This document shows positions 25,030-33,407 of a stretch of DNA of 64,000 nt, in pieces; the stretch's first letter is position 1, and each line of letters starts with the position of its first letter. A program made the translations under genes and the position numbers. Origin of the DNA: Ferrovibrio sp965278975. Lineage in GTDB: Bacteria > Pseudomonadota > Alphaproteobacteria > Ferrovibrionales > Ferrovibrionaceae. The stretch is taken from the NCBI RefSeq assembly GCF_965278975.1, contig NZ_OZ257126.1:682001-746000 (forward strand), in the 5' to 3' direction. The notes under the pieces are model-generated. The model worked only from the letters and a program-made list of their open reading frames with translations, was not told the DNA's origin and ran no database searches.

Positions 25030-26562
25030 ATGAACGTTACTGCTGCGCCCGCCTCGCAGGGCCCCCTGATCGTCTGCGAGAATACCGAAGAGCTCTACAG
25101 TCCGCGTGGCCGCGCCGCCGTGGCAAGGGCTGCCGCCGATTACTTGGAGGAGAACAAGCTCACCGCGCTTGAACTTCTGTCTTCCAGCGAGCAGGCACGC
25201 ATGGTGGTGAACAGCGACACCCTGTTCGGCGCCCTGGTGCAGCGCGTTGCCATTGCCCAGGCCCAGGCGCTGAAGCAGGGCGTGCGCGACCGCGTCAACA
25301 AGCTCACCGCTTTGCTCAATGGCGCCGTGACCCAGACGCAGCAATTCGAGAAGCGCCTGCCCCCGCCGCCGGTGGATGCCGCCGGCCTCTCGAAACTGGT
25401 GCAGAGCGATCCACTCTACGGCGAGCGCATAGCCTTCGCCGCCCTGACCCGCCACATGGCCTTCACCCGGGGCTGGACCGAGAAGGCTGAACGCTGCTTC
25501 CTGCTGCTTGGCGACCCGCGGCGGCCGACCGCCGATGCAGAGGCGCTGAAAATCATGGATGCCGCCCTGGCGGAAATCCTGCTGGCCCGTACCGGCGTGC
25601 CGGAATTGATGGGCAAGGCGCGCAATCCACTGCACCGCATTGCGCAATTACTTTCGCTGCTCGATGCCCGCTTCGCCATGCCGGCGGAAGAACCCGTGAC
25701 CGAACTGGCCGAGAAACTGACGCAGCTGATGCACGGCCAGACGATGCCGGCGTTGCGCGATGCCGTGCTGCAGCTGATCCGCCGCCTGCTCGACAGTTCG
25801 ATCCCCTTCGTTGCCGACGAACCGAACGAGGAATTCCGCGCCACCCGCCTGGTCTATGAAACGCTGACCCGCGACCAGGCCCTGGCCGTGGAGATCGGCG
25901 TGGCCGACCGCATGGAAATACGCATGAAGCGGCTGGTCACACGGGAGAATCTCGCCCGCCTGATCCAGGGCATCTATGCCGGACCGAAGCTGATGCAGGC
26001 ATTGATGCTCTATGAGCAGACCATCGGCGAGGGCGCGCGCGACATCCTGCTGAAATTCGTGCAGTACATGGCCGAGCATCGCGATCTGGCGAAGGATTTC
26101 GCCGATCCCTCCACCAGCCAGGCCGAGAAGCTGGAAATGGCCGAGGCGATCCGTGACAAGCTGAGCACCGCCGGCCTGCCCGAGCATCGCCGCGAGAAAC
26201 TCACCGAGCTGATCGACCACCTGATCGGCACCATCAAGGCTGGCGAGCAGCGCCGCTCCCCGCGCACCATGTGCGGGCCTGAAGACCATGTGCTGGTCGA
26301 GAGCATGAAGGTGCCGCTGAAGAACTGGAGCGCGCTCGGCCTGCTGTTCGGCCCGGTCAGCGCATCACTCAGCACAGGCGAGAAGCTGCGCCTCACGGTG
26401 CGGATCAAGAACCCGAAAATCCAGATCTCCTTCGAGGCTGAGGCGGAAGTGATGCGTGCCGCCCAGGATGGCATGATCGCGGTGAAATATGTCTGCCACG
26501 ACCGCCAGATCGCCAAGATGATCCAGCATTATTTCGACCCCGTGGGCGCCGCCAAGGGTTAG
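25030..26562 (+). CDS. PilZ-domain protein with long helical N-terminus
   Basis: A 510-residue protein. Residues 1-400 are predominantly helical with no family I recognise. The last 110 residues look like a PilZ domain: RRSPR fits the R-x-x-x-R arm and NWSALG, 19 residues later, fits the (D/N)-x-S-x-x-G motif, which together bind cyclic di-GMP. Strands (LRLTVRIKN, IQISFEAEAEVMRAAQDG) follow. It may be a c-di-GMP effector of motility or surface behaviour. Oddly, the only ribosome site, GGAGG (25024-25028), is one base from the ATG, and no other upstream start exists in frame after the TGA at 24970. Confidence 0.72.
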   Translation: MNVTAAPASQGPLIVCENTEELYSPRGRAAVARAAADYLEENKLTALELLSSSEQARMVVNSDTLFGALVQRVAIAQAQALKQGVRDRVNKLTALLNGAVTQTQQFEKRLPPPPVDAAGLSKLVQSDPLYGERIAFAALTRHMAFTRGWTEKAERCFLLLGDPRRPTADAEALKIMDAALAEILLARTGVPELMGKARNPLHRIAQLLSLLDARFAMPAEEPVTELAEKLTQLMHGQTMPALRDAVLQLIRRLLDSSIPFVADEPNEEFRATRLVYETLTRDQALAVEIGVADRMEIRMKRLVTRENLARLIQGIYAGPKLMQALMLYEQTIGEGARDILLKFVQYMAEHRDLAKDFADPSTSQAEKLEMAEAIRDKLSTAGLPEHRREKLTELIDHLIGTIKAGEQRRSPRTMCGPEDHVLVESMKVPLKNWSALGLLFGPVSASLSTGEKLRLTVRIKNPKIQISFEAEAEVMRAAQDGMIAVKYVCHDRQIAKMIQHYFDPVGAAKG

Positions 26563-26738
26563 GGAGCATTTTCAGTATCCGTGACGCCACAGCCACCGGC
26601 TTCTGGATACTTGATGTCCAGGCCCGCTCCTCGACCGTCTAAAACAGCAGCCCGACAGAATCCCGCTTCCCGGCGGAGACAGCCTGGCTTAGCCTCTCCC
26701 GATTGCGGATTTGAGTCTCGGATTTCAGGGAGGATCGG

Positions 26739-27812
26739 ATGATCAAGCGCAGAAACGTGCTGGCGGGCATGGGGGCAGCAGCCATCGCCGCCCCTGCAAC
26801 CGCCTGGGCGCAGCATGCCGGCCATGGCCCGATGTTCGAGCGGCTGGACCGCCCGGGCCGCATCCCGGTGCCGGAGGTGGCTCAGGAGCAGCGCGTCACC
26901 GACAGCCCGGCGCCGAAGGCCGCCAATCAGGGCCGCTGGGTGGAGCGCGCGCCGCTGCCTCTGCCGCGCAGCGAAATGGCCTGGGCCACCGTGCTGGACA
27001 ACAAGATGCATATTGTCGGCGGTTATGGCGAGCAGCGCGTCGACCGGCCTTACCATCATGTCTACGACCAGGCCGCCAACCGCTGGATTGATGCACCGCT
27101 GCTGCCGCGTGGCGCCAACCATGTCGGCGTCGCGGTACTGGAAGGCAGGCTCTATGCCATCGGCGGCTTCGTTGAGCAGAACCGCAAGCCGGACACTCTC
27201 TGCTTCGTGTTCGAGAACAATGCCTGGCGCGGCATCGCCCCCTTGCCGCAGGCTTTCGCGGCGATTGCCTGCGTCGCCCTGAATGGCCGCCTCCATGCCA
27301 TTGGCGGCGCCATCGGCGATACCTTCGAAACCAAGAAATCCGTCGACTGGCATCTGGTCTATGACCCGAAGGCCAACAAATGGGAAAGCGCAGCGCCGTT
27401 GCCCACGGCACGCGACCATACCGGCACCGTGGTGGCCAATGGCGTGATCCATGTGATCGGCGGCCGGGTGGACAGCTTCCACACCAATTCCAACCTGCAC
27501 CACACCTATGATGCCAAGGAGGACCGCTGGCGCATGCGCAACCCGCTGCCGACCGCGCGCTCCGGCCATGGCGCCGTGCTCTACCGCAACCAGATCTTCA
27601 TCATGGGCGGCGAAGGCACCAACCGGGTCTTCGGCCAGAACGAAGCTTACGATCTCGGCAGCGACCGCTGGCAGGCCTATGCGCCGATGCCGACACCGCG
27701 CCATGGCCTCGGCGCTGTGGCCATCGGCGACTACATCCACGTTGCCGGTGGCGGCGCGGTGATGGGCGGCGGCGTGCAGAGCGCCGTACATGAGGCGTTT
27801 ACGCTGGGGTAG
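26739..27812 (+). CDS. Kelch-repeat protein, exported by Tat-like signal
   Basis: A 357-residue beta-propeller protein. It starts with KRRNVLAGMGAAAIAAPATAWAQ, a twin-arginine-type signal with cleavage after Ala. From about 75 on there are five or six Kelch repeats, each with a Gly-Gly pair and a Trp about 20 residues later (HIVGGYG...NRWIDAPLL; YAIGGF; HVIGGR...DRWRMRNPLP; FIMGGEG...DRWQAYAPMP). Such propellers bind carbohydrates or proteins in the periplasm; substrate unknown. GGGAGGA precedes the ATG by a few bases. It is a single gene, with 176 bases upstream that hold a 7-bp inverted pair AGTATCC/GGATACT and no gene. Confidence 0.85.
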   Translation: MIKRRNVLAGMGAAAIAAPATAWAQHAGHGPMFERLDRPGRIPVPEVAQEQRVTDSPAPKAANQGRWVERAPLPLPRSEMAWATVLDNKMHIVGGYGEQRVDRPYHHVYDQAANRWIDAPLLPRGANHVGVAVLEGRLYAIGGFVEQNRKPDTLCFVFENNAWRGIAPLPQAFAAIACVALNGRLHAIGGAIGDTFETKKSVDWHLVYDPKANKWESAAPLPTARDHTGTVVANGVIHVIGGRVDSFHTNSNLHHTYDAKEDRWRMRNPLPTARSGHGAVLYRNQIFIMGGEGTNRVFGQNEAYDLGSDRWQAYAPMPTPRHGLGAVAIGDYIHVAGGGAVMGGGVQSAVHEAFTLG

Positions 27813-27821
27813 CACTCTGCT

Positions 27822-27888
27822 GTCATACCCGCGTAAGCGGGTATCCCATTGACCGACAGAAATGGGGCCCTCGCTTCCGCGAGGGTGA
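27822..27888. repeat. Dispersed three-hairpin palindromic repeat, copy 2
   Basis: Same architecture as 1334-1407: ACCCGC/GCGGGT, then CCCATT/AATGGG, then CCCTCGC/GCGAGGG. Shared blocks include ATCCCATT, AAATGGGGCCCTCGC and GCGAGGGTGA. The first stem carries a compensatory change relative to copy 1. It follows the Kelch gene directly. Confidence 0.75.
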
Positions 27889-27913
27889 AACCAGGAGAAC
27901 AGACCAGATAAAG

Positions 27914-27946
27914 AAAAACCCCGGCGGATCGCTCCGCCGGGGTTTT
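27914..27946. terminator. Intrinsic terminator between the Kelch gene and rpsA
   Basis: Perfect 10-bp stem CCCCGGCGGA/TCCGCCGGGG with a TCGC tetraloop, flanked by AAAAA on the left and TTTT on the right. It works in both directions and ends the convergent rpsA and Kelch transcripts. Confidence 0.93.
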
Positions 27947-27973
27947 CCGTGAAACAGGGTGTGAGGGAACCGC

Positions 27974-29701
27974 TTACTGCGCGGCGTCCTCGTCCTTCTT
28001 CTTGCGCATGGCGGCGCCCAGGATGTCGCCGAGCGAGGCACCCGAATCGGCGGAGCCATACTGCTCCATCGCTTCGCGCTCTTCCTCGATCTCGCGCGCC
28101 TTCACCGACAGGCTCAGCTTGCGCGCCTTGCCGTCGATGGTGACGATCTTGGCGTCCAGCTTGTCGCCGACCGAGAAGCGGTCCGGGCGCTGCTCGTCGC
28201 GGTCACGCGACAGCTCAGCCTTGCGGATGTAGCCCTGCACGCCGTCGCCGACGCTGACCGTGATGCCGCGCGGATCAACCGCCACCACCGTGGAGGTGAC
28301 GACATCGCCCTTCTTCAGGCTGCCGAGCGACTGGAACGGATCATTGGCGAGCTGCTTGATGCCGAGGGAGATACGCTCCTTCTCGGTATCCACGTCCAGC
28401 ACCTGCGCCTTGACGATCTGGCCCTTCTGGTACTCCTTGATGGCCTCTTCGCCCGCCTTGTTCCAGTCGAGGTCGGAGAGGTGCACCATGCCGTCGACCT
28501 GGCCGTCGAGACCGATGAACAGACCGAATTCGGTGATGTTCTTGATCTCGCCCTCGATGACCGAACCGATCGGATGCTTGTCGGCGAAGGCGTCCCACGG
28601 ATTGGCGAGGCACTGCTTCAGGCCCAGGCTGATGCGGCGCTTGGCCGGATCGACTTCCAGGATCATCACTTCCACTTCCTGCGAAGTGGAGACGATCTTG
28701 CCCGGATGCACGTTCTTCTTGGTCCAGCTCATTTCGGACACATGCACCAGACCTTCCACGCCCGGCTCCAGCTCCACGAAGGCGCCGTAGTCGGTGATGT
28801 TGGTGACGCGACCGATGAACTTCGCGGTGACCGGGTACTTGGACTTCACGCCCTCCCACGGATCCGCCTCGAGCTGCTTCATGCCGAGCGAGATGCGCTG
28901 GGTTTCCGGATTGACGCGGATCACCTGTACCTTGACGGTCTGGCCGATGGTCAGCACCTCGGACGGGTGGTTGACGCGACGCCAGGCGATGTCGGTGACA
29001 TGCAGCAGGCCGTCGACGCCGCCGAGATCAACGAACGCACCGTAATCGGTGATGTTCTTGACCACGCCGTCGAGGATCTGACCTTCCTTGAGGTTCGACA
29101 CCAGTTCCGAACGGGCCTCGGCGCGGCTCTCTTCGAGCACGGCGCGGCGCGACACCACGATATTGCCGCGGCGGCGATCCATCTTGAGGATCTGGAACTG
29201 CATCGGGTTGCCCATGAGCGGGCCGACATCGCGCACCGGGCGCACATCGACCTGGCTGCCGGGCAGGAAGGCGACGGCGCCGGACAGGTCGACCGTGAAG
29301 CCGCCCTTGACCTTGCCGAACAGGATGCCTTCGACCCGCTGGTTGGCGTTGAACGCCTGCTCCAGCTTTTCCCACGCCTCTTCGCGGCGAGCCTTGTCGC
29401 GGCTGATCACCGCTTCACCCATCGCGTTCTCGATGCGCTCGAGGTAGACCTCGACCACGTCACCAACCTTGATTTCGGCCGGCTGGCCGGGGGCGGCGAA
29501 TTCCTTGATCGAGATGCGGCCTTCGCACTTGAGGCCGACATCGATCAGGGCAAAATCATTCTCGATCGAGACCACAACGCCCTTGACCACGGAACCTTCC
29601 ATGGAATTGGACGTGCTGAAAGACTCTTCCAGCAGGGCGGCAAAATTCTCGACTTCCATCGGCTCAGCCTGAAGGGCCGCCGCGGCGCTACGTTTAGCCA
29701 T
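27974..29701 (-). CDS. rpsA: 30S ribosomal protein S1
   Basis: A 575-residue S1 protein with six S1 RNA-binding repeats of about 70-85 residues; the repeats show the GxVxxITDYGAFVDLG pattern (e.g. GVVKNITDYGAFVDLGG, GRVTNITDYGAFVELEPG, GEIKNITEFGLFIGLDG). The N-terminal two repeats bind the ribosome and the later ones the mRNA. GGAGA lies 5 bases before the ATG. The C-terminal tail (AMRKKKDEDAAQ) is basic then acidic. cmk lies 143 bases upstream, a common order. A leader inverted repeat (29793-29852) precedes it. Confidence 0.97.
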   Translation of the reverse strand: MAKRSAAAALQAEPMEVENFAALLEESFSTSNSMEGSVVKGVVVSIENDFALIDVGLKCEGRISIKEFAAPGQPAEIKVGDVVEVYLERIENAMGEAVISRDKARREEAWEKLEQAFNANQRVEGILFGKVKGGFTVDLSGAVAFLPGSQVDVRPVRDVGPLMGNPMQFQILKMDRRRGNIVVSRRAVLEESRAEARSELVSNLKEGQILDGVVKNITDYGAFVDLGGVDGLLHVTDIAWRRVNHPSEVLTIGQTVKVQVIRVNPETQRISLGMKQLEADPWEGVKSKYPVTAKFIGRVTNITDYGAFVELEPGVEGLVHVSEMSWTKKNVHPGKIVSTSQEVEVMILEVDPAKRRISLGLKQCLANPWDAFADKHPIGSVIEGEIKNITEFGLFIGLDGQVDGMVHLSDLDWNKAGEEAIKEYQKGQIVKAQVLDVDTEKERISLGIKQLANDPFQSLGSLKKGDVVTSTVVAVDPRGITVSVGDGVQGYIRKAELSRDRDEQRPDRFSVGDKLDAKIVTIDGKARKLSLSVKAREIEEEREAMEQYGSADSGASLGDILGAAMRKKKDEDAAQ

Positions 29702-29792
29702 ATTGTCTCCTGAAGTCCCCGAGGGCTGGTGCTTGCCGGCTGCCTGCGGACATGGTCCTGGAGGCTGTGCCGCGGGGGATGCAAGCGGGTCC

Positions 29793-29852
29793 GGCGCTGA
29801 CGCTAGGGCGGCGGAGGGGTTTGATTGAGCACCCGGGGCAGGCGTCAGCGCC
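29793..29852 (-). promoter_or_regulatory. 11-bp inverted repeat in the cmk-rpsA junction
   Basis: GGCGCTGACGC (29793-29803) and GCGTCAGCGCC (29842-29852) are perfect complements 38 bases apart. The second arm includes the cmk stop codon. No T-run follows on the minus strand, so termination is unlikely. It would fold in the rpsA leader RNA, a place where S1 autoregulation is known to act in other bacteria. Confidence 0.5.
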
Positions 29853-30492
29853 CCAGGACCCGGGCGACAATCTCTGCTGCCGCCTCGGCGGCGGCATCTA
29901 TAGCCAAATACGAGGTATCGAGCAAGTGGGCATCCACCGCTGGTTTCAGCGGCGCGGCGGCGCGGGAACTGTCCTGGGCGTCGCGCCGGCGCAGATCGGC
30001 CAGCACCTGCTCGAAGCCGACATCCCCGCCTTTCGCCAGTAATTCCTTATGCCGGCGGTCGGCACGGACTTCATCGCTGGCGGTAACGAACAGCTTTACC
30101 GGCGCATCGGGACAGACCACGGTGCCGATATCGCGGCCATCCAGTACGGCTCCCGGCTCGCCGCCCGGGGGCGCGGCAGCATAGCGGCGCTGATACTCCA
30201 GCAAGGCGGCGCGCACACCTGGGATCGCCGCCACTTTGGAGGCCGCCAGCCCCACCGCCTCGCTGCGCAAATCCGGTGCCGCAAGATCGTCGGCGTTTAG
30301 ATTTGCCGCAGCTTTCGTGGAAAAATCCGCATCCACCGGGTCGCCGCCGAGACGCAGCACCTTCGAGCCTACCGCGCGGTAGAGCGCGCCGGTATCGAGA
30401 TAGGCATAGCCGAAACGGGCGGCCAGAAGCCGCGCCAGGGTGCCCTTGCCGGCCGCGACGGGGCCATCGATTGCGATCACGAAGCTGGTCAT
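29845..30492 (-). CDS. cmk: Cytidylate kinase
   Basis: A 215-residue nucleoside monophosphate kinase that phosphorylates CMP and dCMP. The P-loop is GPVAAGKGT (10-18) and the CMP-binding segment YLDTGALYRAVG is at 31-42. GRDIGTVVCPDAPVKLFVTAS near 128-148 is diagnostic. Length is standard for the bacterial type. No strong ribosome site is seen upstream of the ATG. Upstream of and co-oriented with rpsA, as in many bacteria. Confidence 0.95.
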   Translation of the reverse strand: MTSFVIAIDGPVAAGKGTLARLLAARFGYAYLDTGALYRAVGSKVLRLGGDPVDADFSTKAAANLNADDLAAPDLRSEAVGLAASKVAAIPGVRAALLEYQRRYAAAPPGGEPGAVLDGRDIGTVVCPDAPVKLFVTASDEVRADRRHKELLAKGGDVGFEQVLADLRRRDAQDSSRAAAPLKPAVDAHLLDTSYLAIDAAAEAAAEIVARVLGR

Positions 30493-30749
30493 GGCGGTGT
30501 ATTAGCGCAGAGCACGGCTGCTGCCTAGGCATGCGTCGGATGCATGACTGCCCGTCTGAGTTTGCAATTGCGAGATGATCCGTGCTCGGCCATTTTCCGC
30601 CCCGTCCACAACCGCTGCTCGGGCTGCTGCCCGCCCGGCGAGTGGCCGCCTCCCGCGGGAAGGGGGGTGCATATCACGCCGATGGGGGCCGCGATTGTTA
30701 CCGGCGCCGCCCCATCACCATCGGCACTCCGCTCTGGTCCTATTATGAG

Positions 30750-30771
30750 GCCTGCCGGCTGCCCGGCAGGC
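30750..30771 (+). promoter_or_regulatory. Hairpin directly upstream of the MCP ribosome site
   Basis: GCCTGCCGG-CTGC-CCGGCAGGC, a perfect 9-bp stem with a tetraloop, ends two bases before the AGGGGG-type ribosome site of the chemoreceptor gene. It may tune translation. The remaining 30493-30749 holds no gene; a TATTAT at 30741 could be a -10. Confidence 0.45.
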
Positions 30772-30782
30772 AGGGGGTAGCT

Positions 30783-32849
30783 ATGCGCCTGCTGTCGCGA
30801 TTCAACATCGGTATCCGCATTTTCATCGTACTCGGCCTGCTGGTCGCACTCACCATCGGCGTTGGCGCCATGGGCGTGAATGGCCTCGACCGTTACGAAG
30901 AACAGTCGAACGCCATGTCCAGCGTATCCGAGCGCGCCATGCTCAGCCTCAAGGTCAATGCGGCGATCACGGCCATCGTCGGTGACACCCGTGGTGTCTA
31001 CACCGCGCGCAACCAGGATGAAATGAAGAGCGCCAATGCCGACCTGCGCCAGCATATCAAGGAGGCTGAGGAACTGATCGGGCTGTGGGAAACCAAGGTG
31101 CCGGCAGAATCGCGCCAGGCCTTCACCGATCAGGTCCGGGCGCCGATTGCCGCCTTCATCAAGAGCCGCCAGCAGATCGCCCGCGTCGCCGAACTGGACA
31201 GCACCATTTCCGCCCAGCTTGAAGCCGACCGGGAGGATTACCGCGAGCTGCGCCAGAATATCATCACCACTTTGGTGACCGTGAGCGACCGCAACGCCAA
31301 GGCGGCGGACGACATGAATGAGGCGCTTACCGTATTCTATAACCAGCAGCGCCCGGCGCTGATCTGGGGCAGCGTTACCGGCCTGGTGATCGTGCTGGCG
31401 CTGGCGCTGTTCATTGTCATCGCCACCATCACGCGACCGATCACCGGTATCACTGCCGCGATGCGCCAGCTGGCCACCGGCGACCTGGAAACCCGGATTG
31501 CCGGTGCCGAGCGCCGCGACGAAATCGGTGCCATGGCCAAGGCCGTGGGCGTGTTCAAGGACAACATGGTGGCCCGTGCCGAGGCGGAAGCGCAGATCGA
31601 GGCACAGCGCAAGAGCGACGAGCAGGCCCGCGCCGAGCGTGAAGCCCGCGAGAAGGCCGCCATTGCCGAGATCGGTGAATTGTGCGACCGCATCGCCGCC
31701 GGCGACCTGCAGAGCCGCCTCGACGAAGCCGGCAAGGATGGCTTCCTGCTGACCATGAGCCAGCAGCTCAACAGCCTGGCCGCCATGCTGCAGACCATGA
31801 CCGGCGAACTCGCCAGCATCACCGGCGCCATGGCCGAGGGCGACCTGAGCCGCACCGTTAACGGCGATTATGCCGGTGTGTTCGGCGAGTTGAAGCAGAG
31901 CGTCAACGGCATGTCGACCACCCTGCGCGATTTCGCCGGCCAGCTCGGCCAGGCCTCCCATGCGGTGCGCGATGCTTCCGCCGAAATCTCCGCCGGCAGC
32001 CAGGATCTAGCCAGCCGCACCGAGGCACAGGCGGCGAATATCGAGGAAACCGCTGCCTCGATGCAGGAGATCACCGCCACGGTTAAGCAGAATGCCGAGA
32101 ATGCCCAGGCCGCCAACCAGCTCGCCACCACAGCGCGCGAAACGGCGAACAAGGGCGGCGGCATCGTCGGCGAGGCGGTGCAGGCCATGGGCCGGATCGA
32201 GGACAGCGCACGCAAGATTTCCGAAATCATGAGCCTGATCGACGAGATCGCCTTCCAGACCAACCTGCTGGCGCTGAACGCTTCCGTGGAAGCGGCCCGC
32301 GCCGGCGAGGCCGGCAAGGGCTTCGCTGTCGTGGCGCAGGAAGTGCGCAGCCTGGCACAGCGTTCGGCCGGTGCCTCGAAGGAGATCAAGGCACTGATCA
32401 ACGAGTCGAACGGTCAGGTGCGCCAGGGCGCCAGCCTGGTGCAGCAGGCCGGTACCAGCCTGGAAGACATCGTCGGCGCGGTGAAGAAGGTAGCCGATAT
32501 CGTTGGCGAAATTGCCGCCGCCAGCCAGGAACAGGCCGTGGGCCTGGAGCAGATCAACACCGCCGTCGCCGGCATGGATGAAACCACCCAGCGCAATGGC
32601 GCCCTGGTGGAAGAGACCTCGGCCGCCGCACAGCAGCTCGCCACCCAGGCCGAGCAGCTTTCCGGCCTGGTCGCGTTCTTCCGTGTTGACACCAAGCCTC
32701 AGGCGCCGCGTGCCGTCGCCAATGACCGCAAGCCGGTCGCCGCCAAGACATCTGCCGCCAAGGCCGCGACCAAGCCGGTTCTGAAACTGGCTGGCAACAC
32801 CGCGCTCAAGGCCGAAGCCGAGAACGACGCCTCGTGGACCGAGTTCTAA
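30783..32849 (+). CDS. Methyl-accepting chemotaxis protein
   Basis: A 688-residue membrane receptor. A first membrane helix (about 11-32) and a second (about 197-218) enclose a helical periplasmic sensor of four-helix-bundle type. A HAMP domain follows (about 218-270), with a second HAMP-like segment near 300-360. The signalling hairpin contains IDEIAFQTNLLALNASVEAARAGEAGKGFAVVAQEVR. The protein ends SWTEF, which fits the x-W-x-x-F tether that recruits CheR/CheB. cheW follows 11 bases later. The ligand is unknown. The start is the ATG after a G-rich site, at the expected distance from the first membrane helix. Confidence 0.94.
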   Translation: MRLLSRFNIGIRIFIVLGLLVALTIGVGAMGVNGLDRYEEQSNAMSSVSERAMLSLKVNAAITAIVGDTRGVYTARNQDEMKSANADLRQHIKEAEELIGLWETKVPAESRQAFTDQVRAPIAAFIKSRQQIARVAELDSTISAQLEADREDYRELRQNIITTLVTVSDRNAKAADDMNEALTVFYNQQRPALIWGSVTGLVIVLALALFIVIATITRPITGITAAMRQLATGDLETRIAGAERRDEIGAMAKAVGVFKDNMVARAEAEAQIEAQRKSDEQARAEREAREKAAIAEIGELCDRIAAGDLQSRLDEAGKDGFLLTMSQQLNSLAAMLQTMTGELASITGAMAEGDLSRTVNGDYAGVFGELKQSVNGMSTTLRDFAGQLGQASHAVRDASAEISAGSQDLASRTEAQAANIEETAASMQEITATVKQNAENAQAANQLATTARETANKGGGIVGEAVQAMGRIEDSARKISEIMSLIDEIAFQTNLLALNASVEAARAGEAGKGFAVVAQEVRSLAQRSAGASKEIKALINESNGQVRQGASLVQQAGTSLEDIVGAVKKVADIVGEIAAASQEQAVGLEQINTAVAGMDETTQRNGALVEETSAAAQQLATQAEQLSGLVAFFRVDTKPQAPRAVANDRKPVAAKTSAAKAATKPVLKLAGNTALKAEAENDASWTEF

Positions 32850-32860
32850 GGAAAACAGCC

Positions 32861-33364
32861 ATGAACGAGATTGCCACTGCCAACAGCCCCACCCCCCTGC
32901 TCGCCACCTTCACCGGCGATGCCCCGCGCGACTTCCTCGCCTTCACCGTCGCCACCGAGAGCTATGCCCTCGATATCCTGACGGTGCGCGAAATCCGTGG
33001 CTGGACGGCGGAAAATCCGCTGCCGAACAGCCCGGCGCATGTGCGCGGCGTGATCAACCTGCGCGGTGAAGTGGTACCGATCTACGATCTGCGTTTAAGG
33101 CTTGGTGCAGCCGCCACACCACCGACACCCAGCCATGTTGTGATCGTGATAGCCGCTGCCGCCGGCACCTATGGACTCCTGGTTGACACAGTTTCCGATA
33201 TACTGTCGCTGGCACCGGGTGATCTGCAGCCGGTGCCACAGACGGGGCTGGGCAGCGATCATGCCTTCCTCGCCGCCCTGGCAACGCGCGGCGAGCAACT
33301 GGTGTCGATCCTGGATCCGGACCGCCTGCTGGGCGCAACGGCGGTGGCTGCCATCGCCGCATAA
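32861..33364 (+). CDS. cheW: CheW-type chemotaxis coupling protein
   Basis: A 167-residue CheW domain protein linking receptors to the CheA kinase. Recognisable parts are FLAFTVATESYALDILTVREIRGW, the PAHVRGVINLRGEVVPIYDLRLRLG signature (about 60-84), and the C-terminal LDPDRLL. It lies just after the MCP gene, and both probably share one transcript. No CheA, CheY or CheR gene is in the window, so the pair feeds a chemosensory array encoded elsewhere. AAGGAAAA precedes the ATG. Confidence 0.93.
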   Translation: MNEIATANSPTPLLATFTGDAPRDFLAFTVATESYALDILTVREIRGWTAENPLPNSPAHVRGVINLRGEVVPIYDLRLRLGAAATPPTPSHVVIVIAAAAGTYGLLVDTVSDILSLAPGDLQPVPQTGLGSDHAFLAALATRGEQLVSILDPDRLLGATAVAAIAA

Positions 33365-33407
33365 CCGGCTCTGACACCACGGTCTTTGCCGATAATGGGG
33401 GGCGACG

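Noticed and set aside
24750..25033. A 94-codon plus-strand frame between the kinase and PilZ genes, considered as a second precursor or small protein
   Set aside because: No ribosome site, codon use unlike the neighbours, no leader motif with a downstream Thr/Asp core. It survives because the region lacks stops in one frame.
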